Shown: positions 1-7,718, counted from the first letter of the stretch. The stretch is DNA of 17,435 nucleotides from Micrococcales bacterium (GCA_030452775.1 JAKDLQ010000015.1:1-17435), one strand, 5' to 3'. The notes: a model not told the origin generated them from the sequence alone. Numbers and translations are program-made.

Positions 1-2
1 GT

Positions 3-80
3 CCACTGGCGCTGTCATGGCTCCTCCTCGGGAAGTTCGGTGATCTCATGACATCGCGCGCGCTTTGCCCGGCCATGTGA
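3..80 (+). CDS. Possible C-terminal tail of an upstream plus-strand gene (partial)
   Basis: An open plus-strand frame enters from the left edge and stops with TGA at 78-80, giving 25 residues that begin PLALSWLLLGKFGDLM. The hydrophobic stretch would fit the end of a membrane protein, and most third positions are G or C. The other two plus frames also stop early, so this is only the most gene-like of three. If real, the gene would be convergent with the sensor kinase, and the 76-bp palindrome at 138-213 would lie in a 3'-3' junction like the second copy. No family is recognisable from so short a piece. Confidence 0.2.
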   Translation, partial: PLALSWLLLGKFGDLMTSRALCPAM

Positions 81-137
81 CGCGCCTGTGAACCTCCTGT
101 GTACCCATGCCGTATGCCGCCGTGCCGGGCCTGCCCT

Positions 138-213
138 CCGCAACACACCGAGCACCGGCCAACTCCAACCGGTTATAGCCAGTTGGAGTTGTCGATTGCT
201 CGGTGTGTTGCGG
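138..213. repeat. 76-bp near-palindromic intergenic repeat, copy 1
   Basis: The arms are 32 nt each (CCGCAACACACCGAGCA... and its partner ending ...TGCTCGGTGTGTTGCGG) around a 12-nt centre, CGGTTATAGCCA. Four clustered arm mismatches lie near 155-159 (CCGGC against the expected ATCGA). The element differs from the copy at 5271-5346 at only 5 of 76 positions. It ends 30 nt beyond the sensor kinase stop codon. The size, palindromy and placement at a gene 3' end fit a REP/MITE-like element or a bidirectional transcription terminator. Which of these it is cannot be decided from two copies. Confidence 0.85.
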
Positions 214-248
214 TCAGGCGCGGTGTCAGGTGGTGTGTTGCGCTCAGG
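202..248. repeat. 17-bp direct repeat at the sensor kinase 3' end
   Basis: GGTGTGTTGCGGTCAGG at 202-218 recurs as GGTGTGTTGCGCTCAGG at 232-248 (16 of 17 identical). The first copy is the end of the 76-bp palindrome plus its flank. The second overlaps the kinase stop codon (244-246). This looks like a local duplication of the palindrome edge into the gene terminus. Confidence 0.6.
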
Positions 249-1719
249 TATGGCTGGCGACCGGGAGCTCGATGACCACAGTGGCGCCACCGCCCGGGGT
301 CTCCTCGACGCGGACCGTGCCGTGGTGGGCGGTCACGATCGCCGAAACGATGGCCAGGCCCAGCCCGTTGCCGCCGCCATGGCCCCGGCTGCGGGAGGTA
401 TCGGCACGGTAGAAGCGCTCGAACACCGACTCCCGTTGTGCCTGCGGGATCCCCGGGCCGTGATCTCGCACGTGCATGGCGACCCTGGCGGGTCGCCTCG
501 ATGGATCCTGCCCCGGCACGGGCCCGACGAGAATCTCGATGGCGGTCCCGGCCGGGGTATGCACCCGGGCGTTCGTCACGAGGTTCGTCACCACCTGGCG
601 CAGCTGCCGCTCGTCGGCGCGCAGCTCGGTGGGGCGGATCGGGCCGCTGATCCCCGTCGCGGTGTAGGTGTGTCGTTCGTCGATGGTGCGGGCGTCCTGT
701 GCTGCGTCGGCCGCGAGCACGGCAAGGTCGACCGGCCCGAGCTCCGGCTGCAGGTCCTCCTCGAGCCGCGCGAGGGTGAGCAGGTCCTCGACGAGGCCGC
801 TCATCCGCTGGCTCTCGCCGTCGATCCGCGCCATCGCTCCGGCGATCGCCTCGTCGTCGGGCAGCGCGCCCTGGCGGTAGAGCTCCGCATACCCGGACAC
901 CGTGGCAAGTGGCGTGCGCAGCTCGTGCGAGGCATCGGCGATGAAGCGGCGCATCTTGGCCTCGTTCGCCTCACGGACCGCGAAGCTGCGTTCGATCTGG
1001 GCGAGCATGACGTTGAGCGAACGGGACAGGGACGCCACCTCGTCGTCCGTGTCCGGCTCGTGGATCCGTCGGGTGAGGTCGCCTCCGGCAATGGCCGCCG
1101 CCGTGTCCTCGATCTCGGTGAGCGGCCGAAAGCTGCGCCGGACGAGGAACCAGCCGAGTACGCCGCAGGCGGACAGGACGACCGCACCGATGGCGGCCGA
1201 ATACCAGAGGAACTGCCTCACCGTGTCATCGAGAGGGCGCAACGACACTGCCACGACATACGTCCCGTCCCCGCTCTGATCGGGGAGGGGGAGGGCGAGC
1301 GCGAGCCAGTCGGTCCCCCCTCCGCGAGAGCCGACGGTGAACACCCGCTCCCCCGTGACGAGCGGATCGTCGGGGCGAAGGATCGGGATGTCGGCCCGAT
1401 CCTTCTCCGTCACCGACTCGCCGATGGAGCGCTGTGAGCCGTTCTCGTTGACGCGCAGGGTGAAGCCGGACGGCAGGACCGGTCGCCCAGGGTCCAGGTG
1501 GGTGATCTCGAGCCGAGCGACGCCGGCGCCGTAGACGCGCAGCTCCTGTTCGGTCTGCCCGAGCAGGTAGCGGTTGAGCAGCGCGCTGGTGACGACGAGG
1601 GTGAGGGCGAGGGCAACCAGAGTGAGACCGAGCGCAACGGCGAGCAGCCGCCAGCGCAGCGCCGGCGAACGGAGCCGGTGGGCGTTCGGCGTGGCGCCGC
1701 CAGGGCTGGGGCCGGCCAC
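244..1719 (-). CDS. Two-component sensor histidine kinase (HAMP-HisKA-HATPase)
   Basis: A membrane sensor kinase of 491 residues that would autophosphorylate on His and pass phosphate to the response regulator encoded just upstream. It has a TM helix at about 25-48, an extracytoplasmic region at about 50-168 of unknown ligand, a second TM at 170-192, HAMP at about 193-245, and an H-box ADASHELRTP with His265. The N-box has Asn379 and Asn383, the G1 box is DHGPGIP (419-425), and the G2 box is GGNGLGLAI near 449-457. I chose the GTG at 1719, 4 nt after the regulator's stop, over longer in-frame starts inside the regulator gene. The order is regulator then kinase in one transcript. The pair resembles the mycobacterial TrcR/TrcS and TcrX/TcrY type, but the sensed signal is unknown. 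Confidence 0.93.
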   Translation of the reverse strand: MAGPSPGGATPNAHRLRSPALRWRLLAVALGLTLVALALTLVVTSALLNRYLLGQTEQELRVYGAGVARLEITHLDPGRPVLPSGFTLRVNENGSQRSIGESVTEKDRADIPILRPDDPLVTGERVFTVGSRGGGTDWLALALPLPDQSGDGTYVVAVSLRPLDDTVRQFLWYSAAIGAVVLSACGVLGWFLVRRSFRPLTEIEDTAAAIAGGDLTRRIHEPDTDDEVASLSRSLNVMLAQIERSFAVREANEAKMRRFIADASHELRTPLATVSGYAELYRQGALPDDEAIAGAMARIDGESQRMSGLVEDLLTLARLEEDLQPELGPVDLAVLAADAAQDARTIDERHTYTATGISGPIRPTELRADERQLRQVVTNLVTNARVHTPAGTAIEILVGPVPGQDPSRRPARVAMHVRDHGPGIPQAQRESVFERFYRADTSRSRGHGGGNGLGLAIVSAIVTAHHGTVRVEETPGGGATVVIELPVASHT

Positions 1720-1723
1720 GATG

Positions 1724-2437
1724 TCAGGTCGTCTGTTGATCCGGGGGCACGCGCAGAACGTAACCGATCCCGCGCTTGGTGTGGATGAGCGAGGGCCCAT
1801 CAGCGTCGATCTTGCGACGCAGGTAGGAGATGTAGGACTCGACGATGCCGGACTCCCCACGGAAGTCGTAGTCCCACACGTGATCGAGGATCTGCGTCTT
1901 GGACAGCACCCGGTTGGGGTTGAGCAGCAGGTAGCGCAGCAGCTTGAACTCCGTCGGGGACAGGTCGATGACCCGGGATCCCCGGCGCACCTCGTGGGAG
2001 TCCTCGTCGAGCTCGATGTCGTGGAAGCGCAGGGTCGCCGCCTCGTCCGAGGTGCCGCGCGAGCGCCGCAGGACCGCCCGGATCCGCGCGATGACCTCCT
2101 CGAGGCTGAACGGTTTGGTGACGTAGTCGTCGCCGCCCACCGTGAGCCCCTGGATCTTGTCGTTCAGGCCGTCGCGGGCCGTGACGAAGACGATCGGCTG
2201 TTGGCGACCGGATGCCCGGAAGCGCCGGGTGATCTCGAAGCCGTCGATGTCAGGGAGCATGACATCGAGCACGATGAGATCGGGCGGGTCGGCATCGGCC
2301 GATGCGAGCGCGCTCGCACCGTCTCCCGCCGTCACCACCTCGAATCCGGCGAACCGGAGCGAGGTGGCGAGCAGCTCTCGGATGTTGGGCTCGTCCTCCA
2401 CGACGAGCAGACGCGCCTCTGGGGCCTGGGTGCTCAC
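1724..2437 (-). CDS. OmpR/PhoB-family response regulator
   Basis: A 237-residue DNA-binding response regulator. The receiver domain (about 9-120) shows the acidic pocket Glu15/Asp16, phospho-acceptor Asp58 in VLDVMLPD, the conserved Thr/Ala region VTARDG, and Lys108 in TKPF. The C-terminal winged helix (about 135-232) ends with the typical RRKIDADGPSLIHTKRGIGY. It starts with GTG (2435-2437). It lies 57 nt downstream of the XPB helicase stop on the same strand and 4 nt upstream of the kinase GTG, so it may be read through from the helicase gene or from a promoter in that gap. The sequence around LSPTEFKLLRYLLLNPNRVL resembles mycobacterial TrcR-type regulators; the target genes are not visible. 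Confidence 0.94.
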   Translation of the reverse strand: MSTQAPEARLLVVEDEPNIRELLATSLRFAGFEVVTAGDGASALASADADPPDLIVLDVMLPDIDGFEITRRFRASGRQQPIVFVTARDGLNDKIQGLTVGGDDYVTKPFSLEEVIARIRAVLRRSRGTSDEAATLRFHDIELDEDSHEVRRGSRVIDLSPTEFKLLRYLLLNPNRVLSKTQILDHVWDYDFRGESGIVESYISYLRRKIDADGPSLIHTKRGIGYVLRVPPDQQTT

Positions 2438-2494
2438 CCCGGTAGTGTCCCGACAGAGGCTGGGAGTTCGCTGTGAGCTGCGGGGATGCGACGC

Positions 2495-4153
2495 TCAGAG
2501 GTCGCCCGCGTTGATGATCCGGTAGGCGTATCCCTGTTCTGCGAGGAAGCGCTGCCGGTGCGCCGCAAAATCGGCGTCCACGGTGTCGCGGCTGACGAGC
2601 GTGTAGAAGTGCGCCGTGCGGCCATCGCCCTTGGGGCGCAGCAGCCGCCCGAGGCGCTGGGCCTCCTCCTGCCGGCTGCCGAAGGTGCCGCTGATCTGGA
2701 TCGCGACGGAGGCCTCGGGCAGGTCGATCGAGAAGTTGGCGACCTTGGACACGACGAGGGTGCCGATCTCGCCGGTGCGGAACGCGGCGTAGAGCCGCTG
2801 GCGCTCCTTGACGGTCGTCTCGCCGGTGATGAGGTCCGCCTCGAGCAGCTCGGCGACCTCGTGGAGCTGGTCGAGGTACTGGCCGATCACCAGCGTGGGC
2901 TCTCCCGTATGCCGCCGAGCCAGCTTCTCGATGATCGGCAGCTTGGCGTCGGTGCAGCTCGCGAGCCGGTAGCGATCGTCGCGTTCGCTCGTGGCGTACG
3001 CGAGGCGTTGGCCATCGGGCAGGGTGACGCGCACCTCGACGCAGTCCGCCGGCGCGATGTAGCCCTGGGCCTCGATGTCCTTCCATGGTGCGTCGAAGCG
3101 CTTGGGGCCGATGAGGGAGAAGACGTCGGCCTCGCGCCCGTCCTCTCGCACGAGGGTGGCGGTGAGGCCGAGGCGGCGGCGGGTCTGCAGGTCGGCGGTC
3201 ATCCGGAAGATCGGCGCGGGCAGCAGGTGCACCTCGTCGTAGACGATGAGGCCCCAGTCGCGGGCGTCGAGCAGGTCGAGATGGGTGTAGGAGCCCTTGC
3301 GCCTGGTGGTGAGGACCTGGTAGGTCGCGATCGTGACGGGCCGGATCTCCTTGCGGGCGCCGGAGTACTCGCCGATCTCCTCCTCGGTGAGCGACGTGCG
3401 GTGCAGCAACTCGTCCTTCCACTGCCGGGCGCTCACCGTGTTCGTCACGAGGATGAGCGTCGTCGCCTGGGCCGCGGCCATCGCTCCGGCGCCGACGAGT
3501 GTCTTGCCCGCGCCGCAGGGGAGGACGACCACGCCCGACCCGCCGTGCCAGAAGCCGTCGACCGCCTGCTGCTGGTAGGGGCGCAGCGCCCAGTCACGCG
3601 TGTCGAGCTCGATGGGGTGGGCCTCGCCGTCGACATAGCCGGCGAGATCCTCGGCGGGCCAACCGAGCTTGAGCAGCTCCTGCTTGAGGGTGCCGCGCTC
3701 ACTGGGGTGCACGACGACGGCGAGGTCGTCGATGCGCTCGCCGGTCAGCGGCCCGATCTTCTTGTGCCGCAGGACCTCCTCGAGGACCGGACGGTCCGTC
3801 GTGCGCAACACGAGGCGGGCTGCCTCGGGGCTGTCGCCCAGGCCCTCCTTCGTCAGGGTGAGGCGGCCGTAGCGGTCCATGGTGTCGGCGACGTCGACGA
3901 GCAGGGCATGCGGCACGGCATACCGGCTGTGGGTGATGAGCGCATCGACGACCTGCTCGGCGTCATGCCCGGCGGCCCTGGCGTTCCACAGCCCGAGTGG
4001 GGTGATCCGGTAGGTGTGGACGTGCTCAGGGGCCCGCTCGAGCTCGGCGAACGGCGCGATCGCCCGGCGTGCCTCCTCGGCGCGAGGGTGCTCCACCTCG
4101 AGCAGGAGGGTCTTGTCGCTCTGGACGATGAGGGGCCCGTCGTTGGTGATCAC
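2495..4153 (-). CDS. xpb: XPB/Ssl2-type DNA repair helicase
   Basis: A superfamily 2 ATP-dependent 3'-5' DNA helicase of 552 residues, very close in sequence and length to what I recall of M. tuberculosis XPB (Rv0861c). The N-terminal damage-recognition-like region covers about 1-185. Walker A is PCGAGKT (212-218), the DEAH-type box is DEVH (306-309), motif III is TAT (331-333), and the XPB-specific RED motif is at 336-338. Motif VI is in QEEAQRLGRLLRPK (495-508). The frame stays open upstream, but the GTG at 4153 places the conserved start (NDGPLIVQSDKT) at residue 4 and has a GGGGACAG ribosome site directly upstream. It is divergent from HMG-CoA lyase. The role in nucleotide-excision-like repair is inferred from the family; bacterial XPB function is still not fully settled. 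Confidence 0.95.
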   Translation of the reverse strand: MITNDGPLIVQSDKTLLLEVEHPRAEEARRAIAPFAELERAPEHVHTYRITPLGLWNARAAGHDAEQVVDALITHSRYAVPHALLVDVADTMDRYGRLTLTKEGLGDSPEAARLVLRTTDRPVLEEVLRHKKIGPLTGERIDDLAVVVHPSERGTLKQELLKLGWPAEDLAGYVDGEAHPIELDTRDWALRPYQQQAVDGFWHGGSGVVVLPCGAGKTLVGAGAMAAAQATTLILVTNTVSARQWKDELLHRTSLTEEEIGEYSGARKEIRPVTIATYQVLTTRRKGSYTHLDLLDARDWGLIVYDEVHLLPAPIFRMTADLQTRRRLGLTATLVREDGREADVFSLIGPKRFDAPWKDIEAQGYIAPADCVEVRVTLPDGQRLAYATSERDDRYRLASCTDAKLPIIEKLARRHTGEPTLVIGQYLDQLHEVAELLEADLITGETTVKERQRLYAAFRTGEIGTLVVSKVANFSIDLPEASVAIQISGTFGSRQEEAQRLGRLLRPKGDGRTAHFYTLVSRDTVDADFAAHRQRFLAEQGYAYRIINAGDL

Positions 4154-4172
4154 CTGTCCCCAACCCCGCGCC

Positions 4173-4222
4173 CGGTTCGATGTATTCCCGCGCCATATGC
4201 GGCGCTCTGATACATCGAATCG
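4173..4222. promoter_or_regulatory. Inverted repeat between divergent xpb and HMG-CoA lyase genes
   Basis: The arms CGGTTCGATGTAT (4173-4185) and ATACATCGAATCG (4210-4222) are complementary at 12 of 13 positions. They surround a smaller nested hairpin, GCGCC (4190-4194) with GGCGC (4201-4205). The right arm ends about where a -35 box for the HMG-CoA lyase promoter would fall. The left arm is 20 nt from the xpb start. It could be a shared operator, a pair of facing promoters (each arm has TACATC), or a dispersed palindromic repeat. Confidence 0.55.
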
Positions 4223-4241
4223 GGGGTGGGCGCCATGGTGA

Positions 4242-4247
4242 CAGTAT
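4242..4247 (+). promoter_or_regulatory. Possible -10 box for a leaderless HMG-CoA lyase transcript
   Basis: CAGTAT lies exactly 6 nt before the ATG at 4254, the same spacing as the TANNNT boxes before four other genes here. It is the weakest match of the five because position 1 is C rather than T. No close Shine-Dalgarno sequence is present. Confidence 0.3.
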
Positions 4248-4253
4248 GGGCGC

Positions 4254-5189
4254 ATGCGTACCCCACAGGTCGAGCGGGCGCCGGGGCTCCCGCCCGAGGT
4301 GACGATCTACGAGGTCGGTCCGCGCGACGGGCTGCAGAACGAGCAAGCCATCGTGTCGGCCGCGACCAAGGTCGAGTTCATCCGCCGACTCGAGGCCGCC
4401 GGGCTGCAGACCATCGAGACGACCTCCTTCGTCCCGGCCACGTGGGTTCCCCAGATGGGCGACGCCGAGGAGGTGCTCGGCGCCCTCGGCGCGGCCGGCA
4501 CCGGCCCTCGCCGGCCGGCGCTGGTGCCCAACCAGCGCGGCTTGGACCGCGCCGAGGAGCTCGGGCTCGAGGCTATCGCGATCTTCGGCTCGGCGACCGA
4601 CACGTTCGCGCGCAAGAACCTCAACCGGCCCAGCGCCGAGCAGTACGCGATGTTCGAGCCGGTCGTCACACGCGCCAAGGCCGATGGCATGTGGGTGCGT
4701 GCCTATGTCTCGATGTGCTTCGGCGACCCGTGGGAGGGGCCGGTCCCCATCGATCAGGTCGTCGACGTCGCCGAGCGGCTCATGGGCCTCGGCTGTGACG
4801 AGCTCAGCCTCGGGGACACGATCGGGGTCGGCACGACCGGGCACGTCCACCGGCTGCTCGAGGCACTCGGACGGCGCCGAATCGGCACGGACCGGGTCGC
4901 AGTCCACTTCCATGACACCTACGGGCAGGCGCTCGCCAACACCATGGCGGCCCTGCGCGACGGGGTGAGCGTCGTCGACGCCTCGACCGGGGGCCTCGGC
5001 GGGTGCCCCTACGCCAAGTCCGCGACCGGCAATCTGGCCACCGAGGACCTCGTCTGGGCCCTCACCGGCGCCGGCGTGCAGACGGGCGTGGACCTGGAGC
5101 AACTCGTCGCGACGAGCCTGTGGATGGCGGCGCAGCTCGGCCGCCCGAGCCCGTCCAACGTCGTCCGCGCCCTCGCCGGATCCGACTGA
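4254..5189 (+). CDS. Hydroxymethylglutaryl-CoA lyase
   Basis: A 311-residue TIM-barrel enzyme of the HMGL-like family that would split 3-hydroxy-3-methylglutaryl-CoA into acetoacetate and acetyl-CoA in leucine catabolism. It shows the N-terminal GPRDGLQNE (22-30, with the metal/catalytic Arg24 and Asp25), HFHD (218-221, metal ligands), and the HMG-CoA lyase signature GLGGCPYAKSATGN (247-260) with the catalytic-loop Cys251. These features favour HMG-CoA lyase over isopropylmalate or citramalate synthase. No other leucine-degradation gene is next to it, so it is an orphan member of the pathway in this window. Its stop codon lies inside a series of short direct repeats. The start is the ATG at 4254, with only a distant G-rich stretch upstream and probably no leader. 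Confidence 0.92.
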   Translation: MRTPQVERAPGLPPEVTIYEVGPRDGLQNEQAIVSAATKVEFIRRLEAAGLQTIETTSFVPATWVPQMGDAEEVLGALGAAGTGPRRPALVPNQRGLDRAEELGLEAIAIFGSATDTFARKNLNRPSAEQYAMFEPVVTRAKADGMWVRAYVSMCFGDPWEGPVPIDQVVDVAERLMGLGCDELSLGDTIGVGTTGHVHRLLEALGRRRIGTDRVAVHFHDTYGQALANTMAALRDGVSVVDASTGGLGGCPYAKSATGNLATEDLVWALTGAGVQTGVDLEQLVATSLWMAAQLGRPSPSNVVRALAGSD

Positions 5190-5232
5190 CCGCCGACTTC
5201 CGACTGATCGACCGACGACTACCGACTGACCG
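5181..5232. repeat. Degenerate 12-bp direct repeat, three copies
   Basis: TCCGACTGACCG (5181-5192), TCCGACTGATCG (5199-5210) and ACCGACTGACCG (5221-5232) are spaced 18 and 22 nt apart. The first copy contains the HMG-CoA lyase stop codon, so the others look like duplications of the gene end. Confidence 0.55.
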
Positions 5233-5270
5233 GCGGGCGGCATGGTGTCGCACGTCGGACGCCCCCATTC

Positions 5271-5346
5271 CCGCAACACACCGAGCAATCGTCAACTCCA
5301 ACCGGTTATAGCCAGTTGGAGTTGACGATTGCTCGGTGTGTTGCGG
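5271..5346. repeat. 76-bp perfect-armed palindromic intergenic repeat, copy 2
   Basis: Two 32-nt arms are fully complementary (5271-5302 and 5315-5346) around the 12-nt centre CGGTTATAGCCA. It lies between convergent genes, 81 nt after the HMG-CoA lyase stop and 14 nt from the stop of the helicase-associated gene. As RNA it would fold into a very long hairpin from either strand, so a bidirectional terminator or RNA end-protecting role is plausible. It matches copy 1 (138-213) at 71 of 76 positions, which shows it is a dispersed family rather than a chance hairpin. Confidence 0.9.
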
Positions 5347-5360
5347 CTGGGTTCGGGTGC

Positions 5361-7676
5361 TCAGGTGCTCGGGGCCTCGAGGGTGGCGCCGGTGATCCGG
5401 TGCACCGAGTAGGACTGCTCGCGGCCGGTCTCGTCCGTGGCATAGACCCGTCCGGCCTCGACCCGGCGCGGATGCACCAGGTGGCGGGTCGTCGCGCCGT
5501 ACCGGTCGCTGACCCCGATCCACACGCCGTGCCGATCGGCGATCGCATCGCGCAGCAGGGCCAGGCTGACGACCGGATCGGTCGCCGGGATCGTCGGTCC
5601 GAGGCGGGCAACGTCATGGGCGCGTCGCACGTCGGCGTTCGCCTCGGCGACCCGCAGGCCGCTGACCAACGCCTGCGTGAACGCCTCGTCGATCGGTGAC
5701 AGCGCCGGGGGCGCCGTGCGGTGCCTGGAGCCGGCCCGCCGCCTCGCCGGCTCGGCCACCACAACGCCGCCATCGCGTCCCTCCAACACCGGCGAGAACC
5801 CGTGCTCGCGCAGCATGTCGGCCAGTGCCCCGGGGTCCGCGGACGAGACGAGCACGGTCGGCGCGATGCGACGCAGCGCGAGTGGCCCGAGCTCGCGGGC
5901 GGCGAGCAGCGCCTCGAGGACGCCCCGATCCTCAGAGCGGACGTATGCCGCACCGCTGCCGACCCGAGTCACGCCATGCTTGCGCGCGACGTCCGACACG
6001 AGGTACTCGAGCGGCTGGGGTACGGCGGTGCTGCTCGATCGGCGAAGCGTCTCGAGGACGTCGTCCGCCGTCCAGCCGGCGTCGAGGGCACGGCGCACCG
6101 AGCCGGAGGTGAAGCGGTGCACAGTAGCGCCGCCCCGCGACTCGACGTCGGACGCGAGGCGCATGAAGGCGGCGAGGCTCCCGACGAGGGGTCCGGGCGC
6201 CACCGCCGTGAGGTCGGCCTGCAGCAGGATGTGATCGATCGGGGCCGGAAGGTAGGCCGACATCGCCGCCGCGAGCGACTCCCGGCTCGAGGCGATATCG
6301 CCCGCCCCGCGCTCAGCCGTGTCCGTTCCACCCGGGGAGACGTGGTGCCCCAGGAGGGTGCGACCGGGCGTGGAGAGCGCCCCGCGGCCGGTCACCCCGA
6401 GCCACTCGGCCTCGCGCAGCACCCCGCCGACCGCCTCGGCCAACAGTCTCGATGGGCGCAGTGGGCGGCGCCAGAGCAGGCGTGCCCGGAGGGCGTCGGC
6501 GTCGGCCGCATGCCCCGGCGGCAGACCCGCGAGCCCGGAGAGCACCTCGCGCCGGATCGCCCGGATGGCCGGCCATTGGACGTCGGGTCCGAGAGCGTTG
6601 ACCGGCGCGTCGGCCACCCTCGTGCCGACGCGGTGGCTGGCCCGTGTCGTGGTCAGCCACGCGATCGCCAGGCTCGCCCAGCGCCGGCCGCCCTCCGATG
6701 CGGACCACTCGTCGACCTCGGCGGTGGGAGCCCACACAGGCACGATCTCGCCGTCGTCGGCGACGAGCCCGGCGGCATACGCGATCTCGACGAGGAACCC
6801 GGCGAAGCCGGCCGGGACGTCGAGCCGCTCCTGCGTCCGCTTGAGGTCTCGGACCGACAGGCCCCCGGCGCGCAGCACCCGCGGCGGCTCGGCGCCCCAC
6901 GCGGAGGCGAGCTCGTCGATGCGGCTCAGCATCTCGTTCGCCGCCCCACCGGCCACGTCATCGACGGTCTGGGCCGAGACCGGTCGACTCGTGAGCTCCG
7001 GTGCGAGCAGCGTCGTCTCCCGGTGCAGCCGGCCCTCGCGCAGGAGCAGGGCGACCTCCCGGGGGAGAGCGACCCGGTCCGTGGACGCCGCGACGAGCAG
7101 GTGGTGCTCGAGCAGCCACCGGGCGGCGGTGGCCCCTGCTCCGCCTTCGGGCAGGACAGCCACCGCGGGACCCCACGTCAGTCTGTCGAGAATGGCGCGA
7201 GCTGCGGCCGGCGCCGCCGCGATGGCGGCGCGCAGCGAGTCCCCGGCCGGGGCGGTGGCGCCCGGGCGCCGCTCGGGGAACGGTGGCCCGAGCCCGACCA
7301 GCGTCCCCAGCACGTCGGGCACCGTACGGACGACATGGGTCCCGTCGGCGCCGCGCCACAAGAGCGCGGCCGTCCACAGATCGGCCACGTGAGCCTCGAC
7401 CGTGGCCTCATCGTCGGTGCCGAGCAGCTGGAGCACCTCCGGCAGTGGGGCCGGGTCGCCCGCGACGACGAGTGCTTCGAGGACCTGCAGGTGACCCCGG
7501 TCGAGTGCCTCGATCGCCCGCTGCGCGCTCGCCTTCGTGCTCGCTCGAGCGGCCAGGCTGCTGAGGTCTGCCGGGGCGGGACGGGCCAGGTCCGGACGGG
7601 CGAGGACGAGGTCGATCAGCTCGCGGTCGGACCGGCCCCGGATGTCGTCCGCGAGGCTGCGGCTCGTGGTGGACAT
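5361..7676 (-). CDS. Helicase-associated (Helicase_C_3-like) protein with WYL-like tail
   Basis: A 771-residue protein of the actinobacterial family typified, as I recall, by M. tuberculosis Rv0862c, which neighbours the XPB gene there too. The N-terminal part (about 1-200) holds winged-helix-like helical repeats (DRELIDLVLARPDLARP...). The region from about 480 to 650, beginning LLQADLTAVAPGPL, matches the XPB/Ssl2-type helicase C-terminal-like domain used for contacts rather than ATPase activity. No Walker A or DEAH box is present. The last 60 residues (GVWIGVSDRYGATTRHLVHP...) resemble a WYL-type ligand or nucleic-acid-binding fold. An XPB partner role is inferred only from domain and synteny. 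It starts at ATG 7676, with TAGATT 6 nt upstream suggesting a leaderless mRNA. Confidence 0.85.
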   Translation of the reverse strand: MSTTSRSLADDIRGRSDRELIDLVLARPDLARPAPADLSSLAARASTKASAQRAIEALDRGHLQVLEALVVAGDPAPLPEVLQLLGTDDEATVEAHVADLWTAALLWRGADGTHVVRTVPDVLGTLVGLGPPFPERRPGATAPAGDSLRAAIAAAPAAARAILDRLTWGPAVAVLPEGGAGATAARWLLEHHLLVAASTDRVALPREVALLLREGRLHRETTLLAPELTSRPVSAQTVDDVAGGAANEMLSRIDELASAWGAEPPRVLRAGGLSVRDLKRTQERLDVPAGFAGFLVEIAYAAGLVADDGEIVPVWAPTAEVDEWSASEGGRRWASLAIAWLTTTRASHRVGTRVADAPVNALGPDVQWPAIRAIRREVLSGLAGLPPGHAADADALRARLLWRRPLRPSRLLAEAVGGVLREAEWLGVTGRGALSTPGRTLLGHHVSPGGTDTAERGAGDIASSRESLAAAMSAYLPAPIDHILLQADLTAVAPGPLVGSLAAFMRLASDVESRGGATVHRFTSGSVRRALDAGWTADDVLETLRRSSSTAVPQPLEYLVSDVARKHGVTRVGSGAAYVRSEDRGVLEALLAARELGPLALRRIAPTVLVSSADPGALADMLREHGFSPVLEGRDGGVVVAEPARRRAGSRHRTAPPALSPIDEAFTQALVSGLRVAEANADVRRAHDVARLGPTIPATDPVVSLALLRDAIADRHGVWIGVSDRYGATTRHLVHPRRVEAGRVYATDETGREQSYSVHRITGATLEAPST

Positions 7677-7682
7677 CCTTCC

Positions 7683-7688
7683 AATCTA
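7683..7688 (-). promoter_or_regulatory. -10 box for leaderless transcript of helicase-associated gene
   Basis: On the minus strand TAGATT is followed by GGAAGG and then the ATG, the actinobacterial TANNNT-N6-start pattern. GGAAGG itself abuts the ATG, too close to act as a normal ribosome site. Confidence 0.5.
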
Positions 7689-7706
7689 CTGGCCGTCCCA
7701 CCCCGC

Positions 7707-7712
7707 TACGGT
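7707..7712 (+). promoter_or_regulatory. -10 box for leaderless transcript of the epimerase gene
   Basis: TACGGT followed by TGGACC and the ATG at 7719. It faces the TAGATT box of the divergent gene only 18 nt away, so the two promoters overlap within a 42-bp intergenic space. Confidence 0.45.
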
Positions 7713-7718
7713 TGGACC

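Noticed and set aside
88..1437. 449-codon plus-strand frame
   Set aside because: Antisense to the sensor kinase; the translation has no family features, and the kinase has all expected motifs.
2486..4210. 574-codon plus-strand frame
   Set aside because: Antisense to the XPB helicase; a shadow of its codon bias.
4173..4222. LexA (SOS) box upstream of xpb
   Set aside because: The actinobacterial box needs CGAAC-N4-GTTCG; here the GTTCGA-like halves face the wrong way and are 24 nt apart.
5721..7718. Very long plus-strand open frame running into the epimerase gene
   Set aside because: It is antisense to the helicase-associated gene, with no recognisable domain before residue 666. GC-rich codon bias on the other strand keeps it open; the epimerase starts at 7719.
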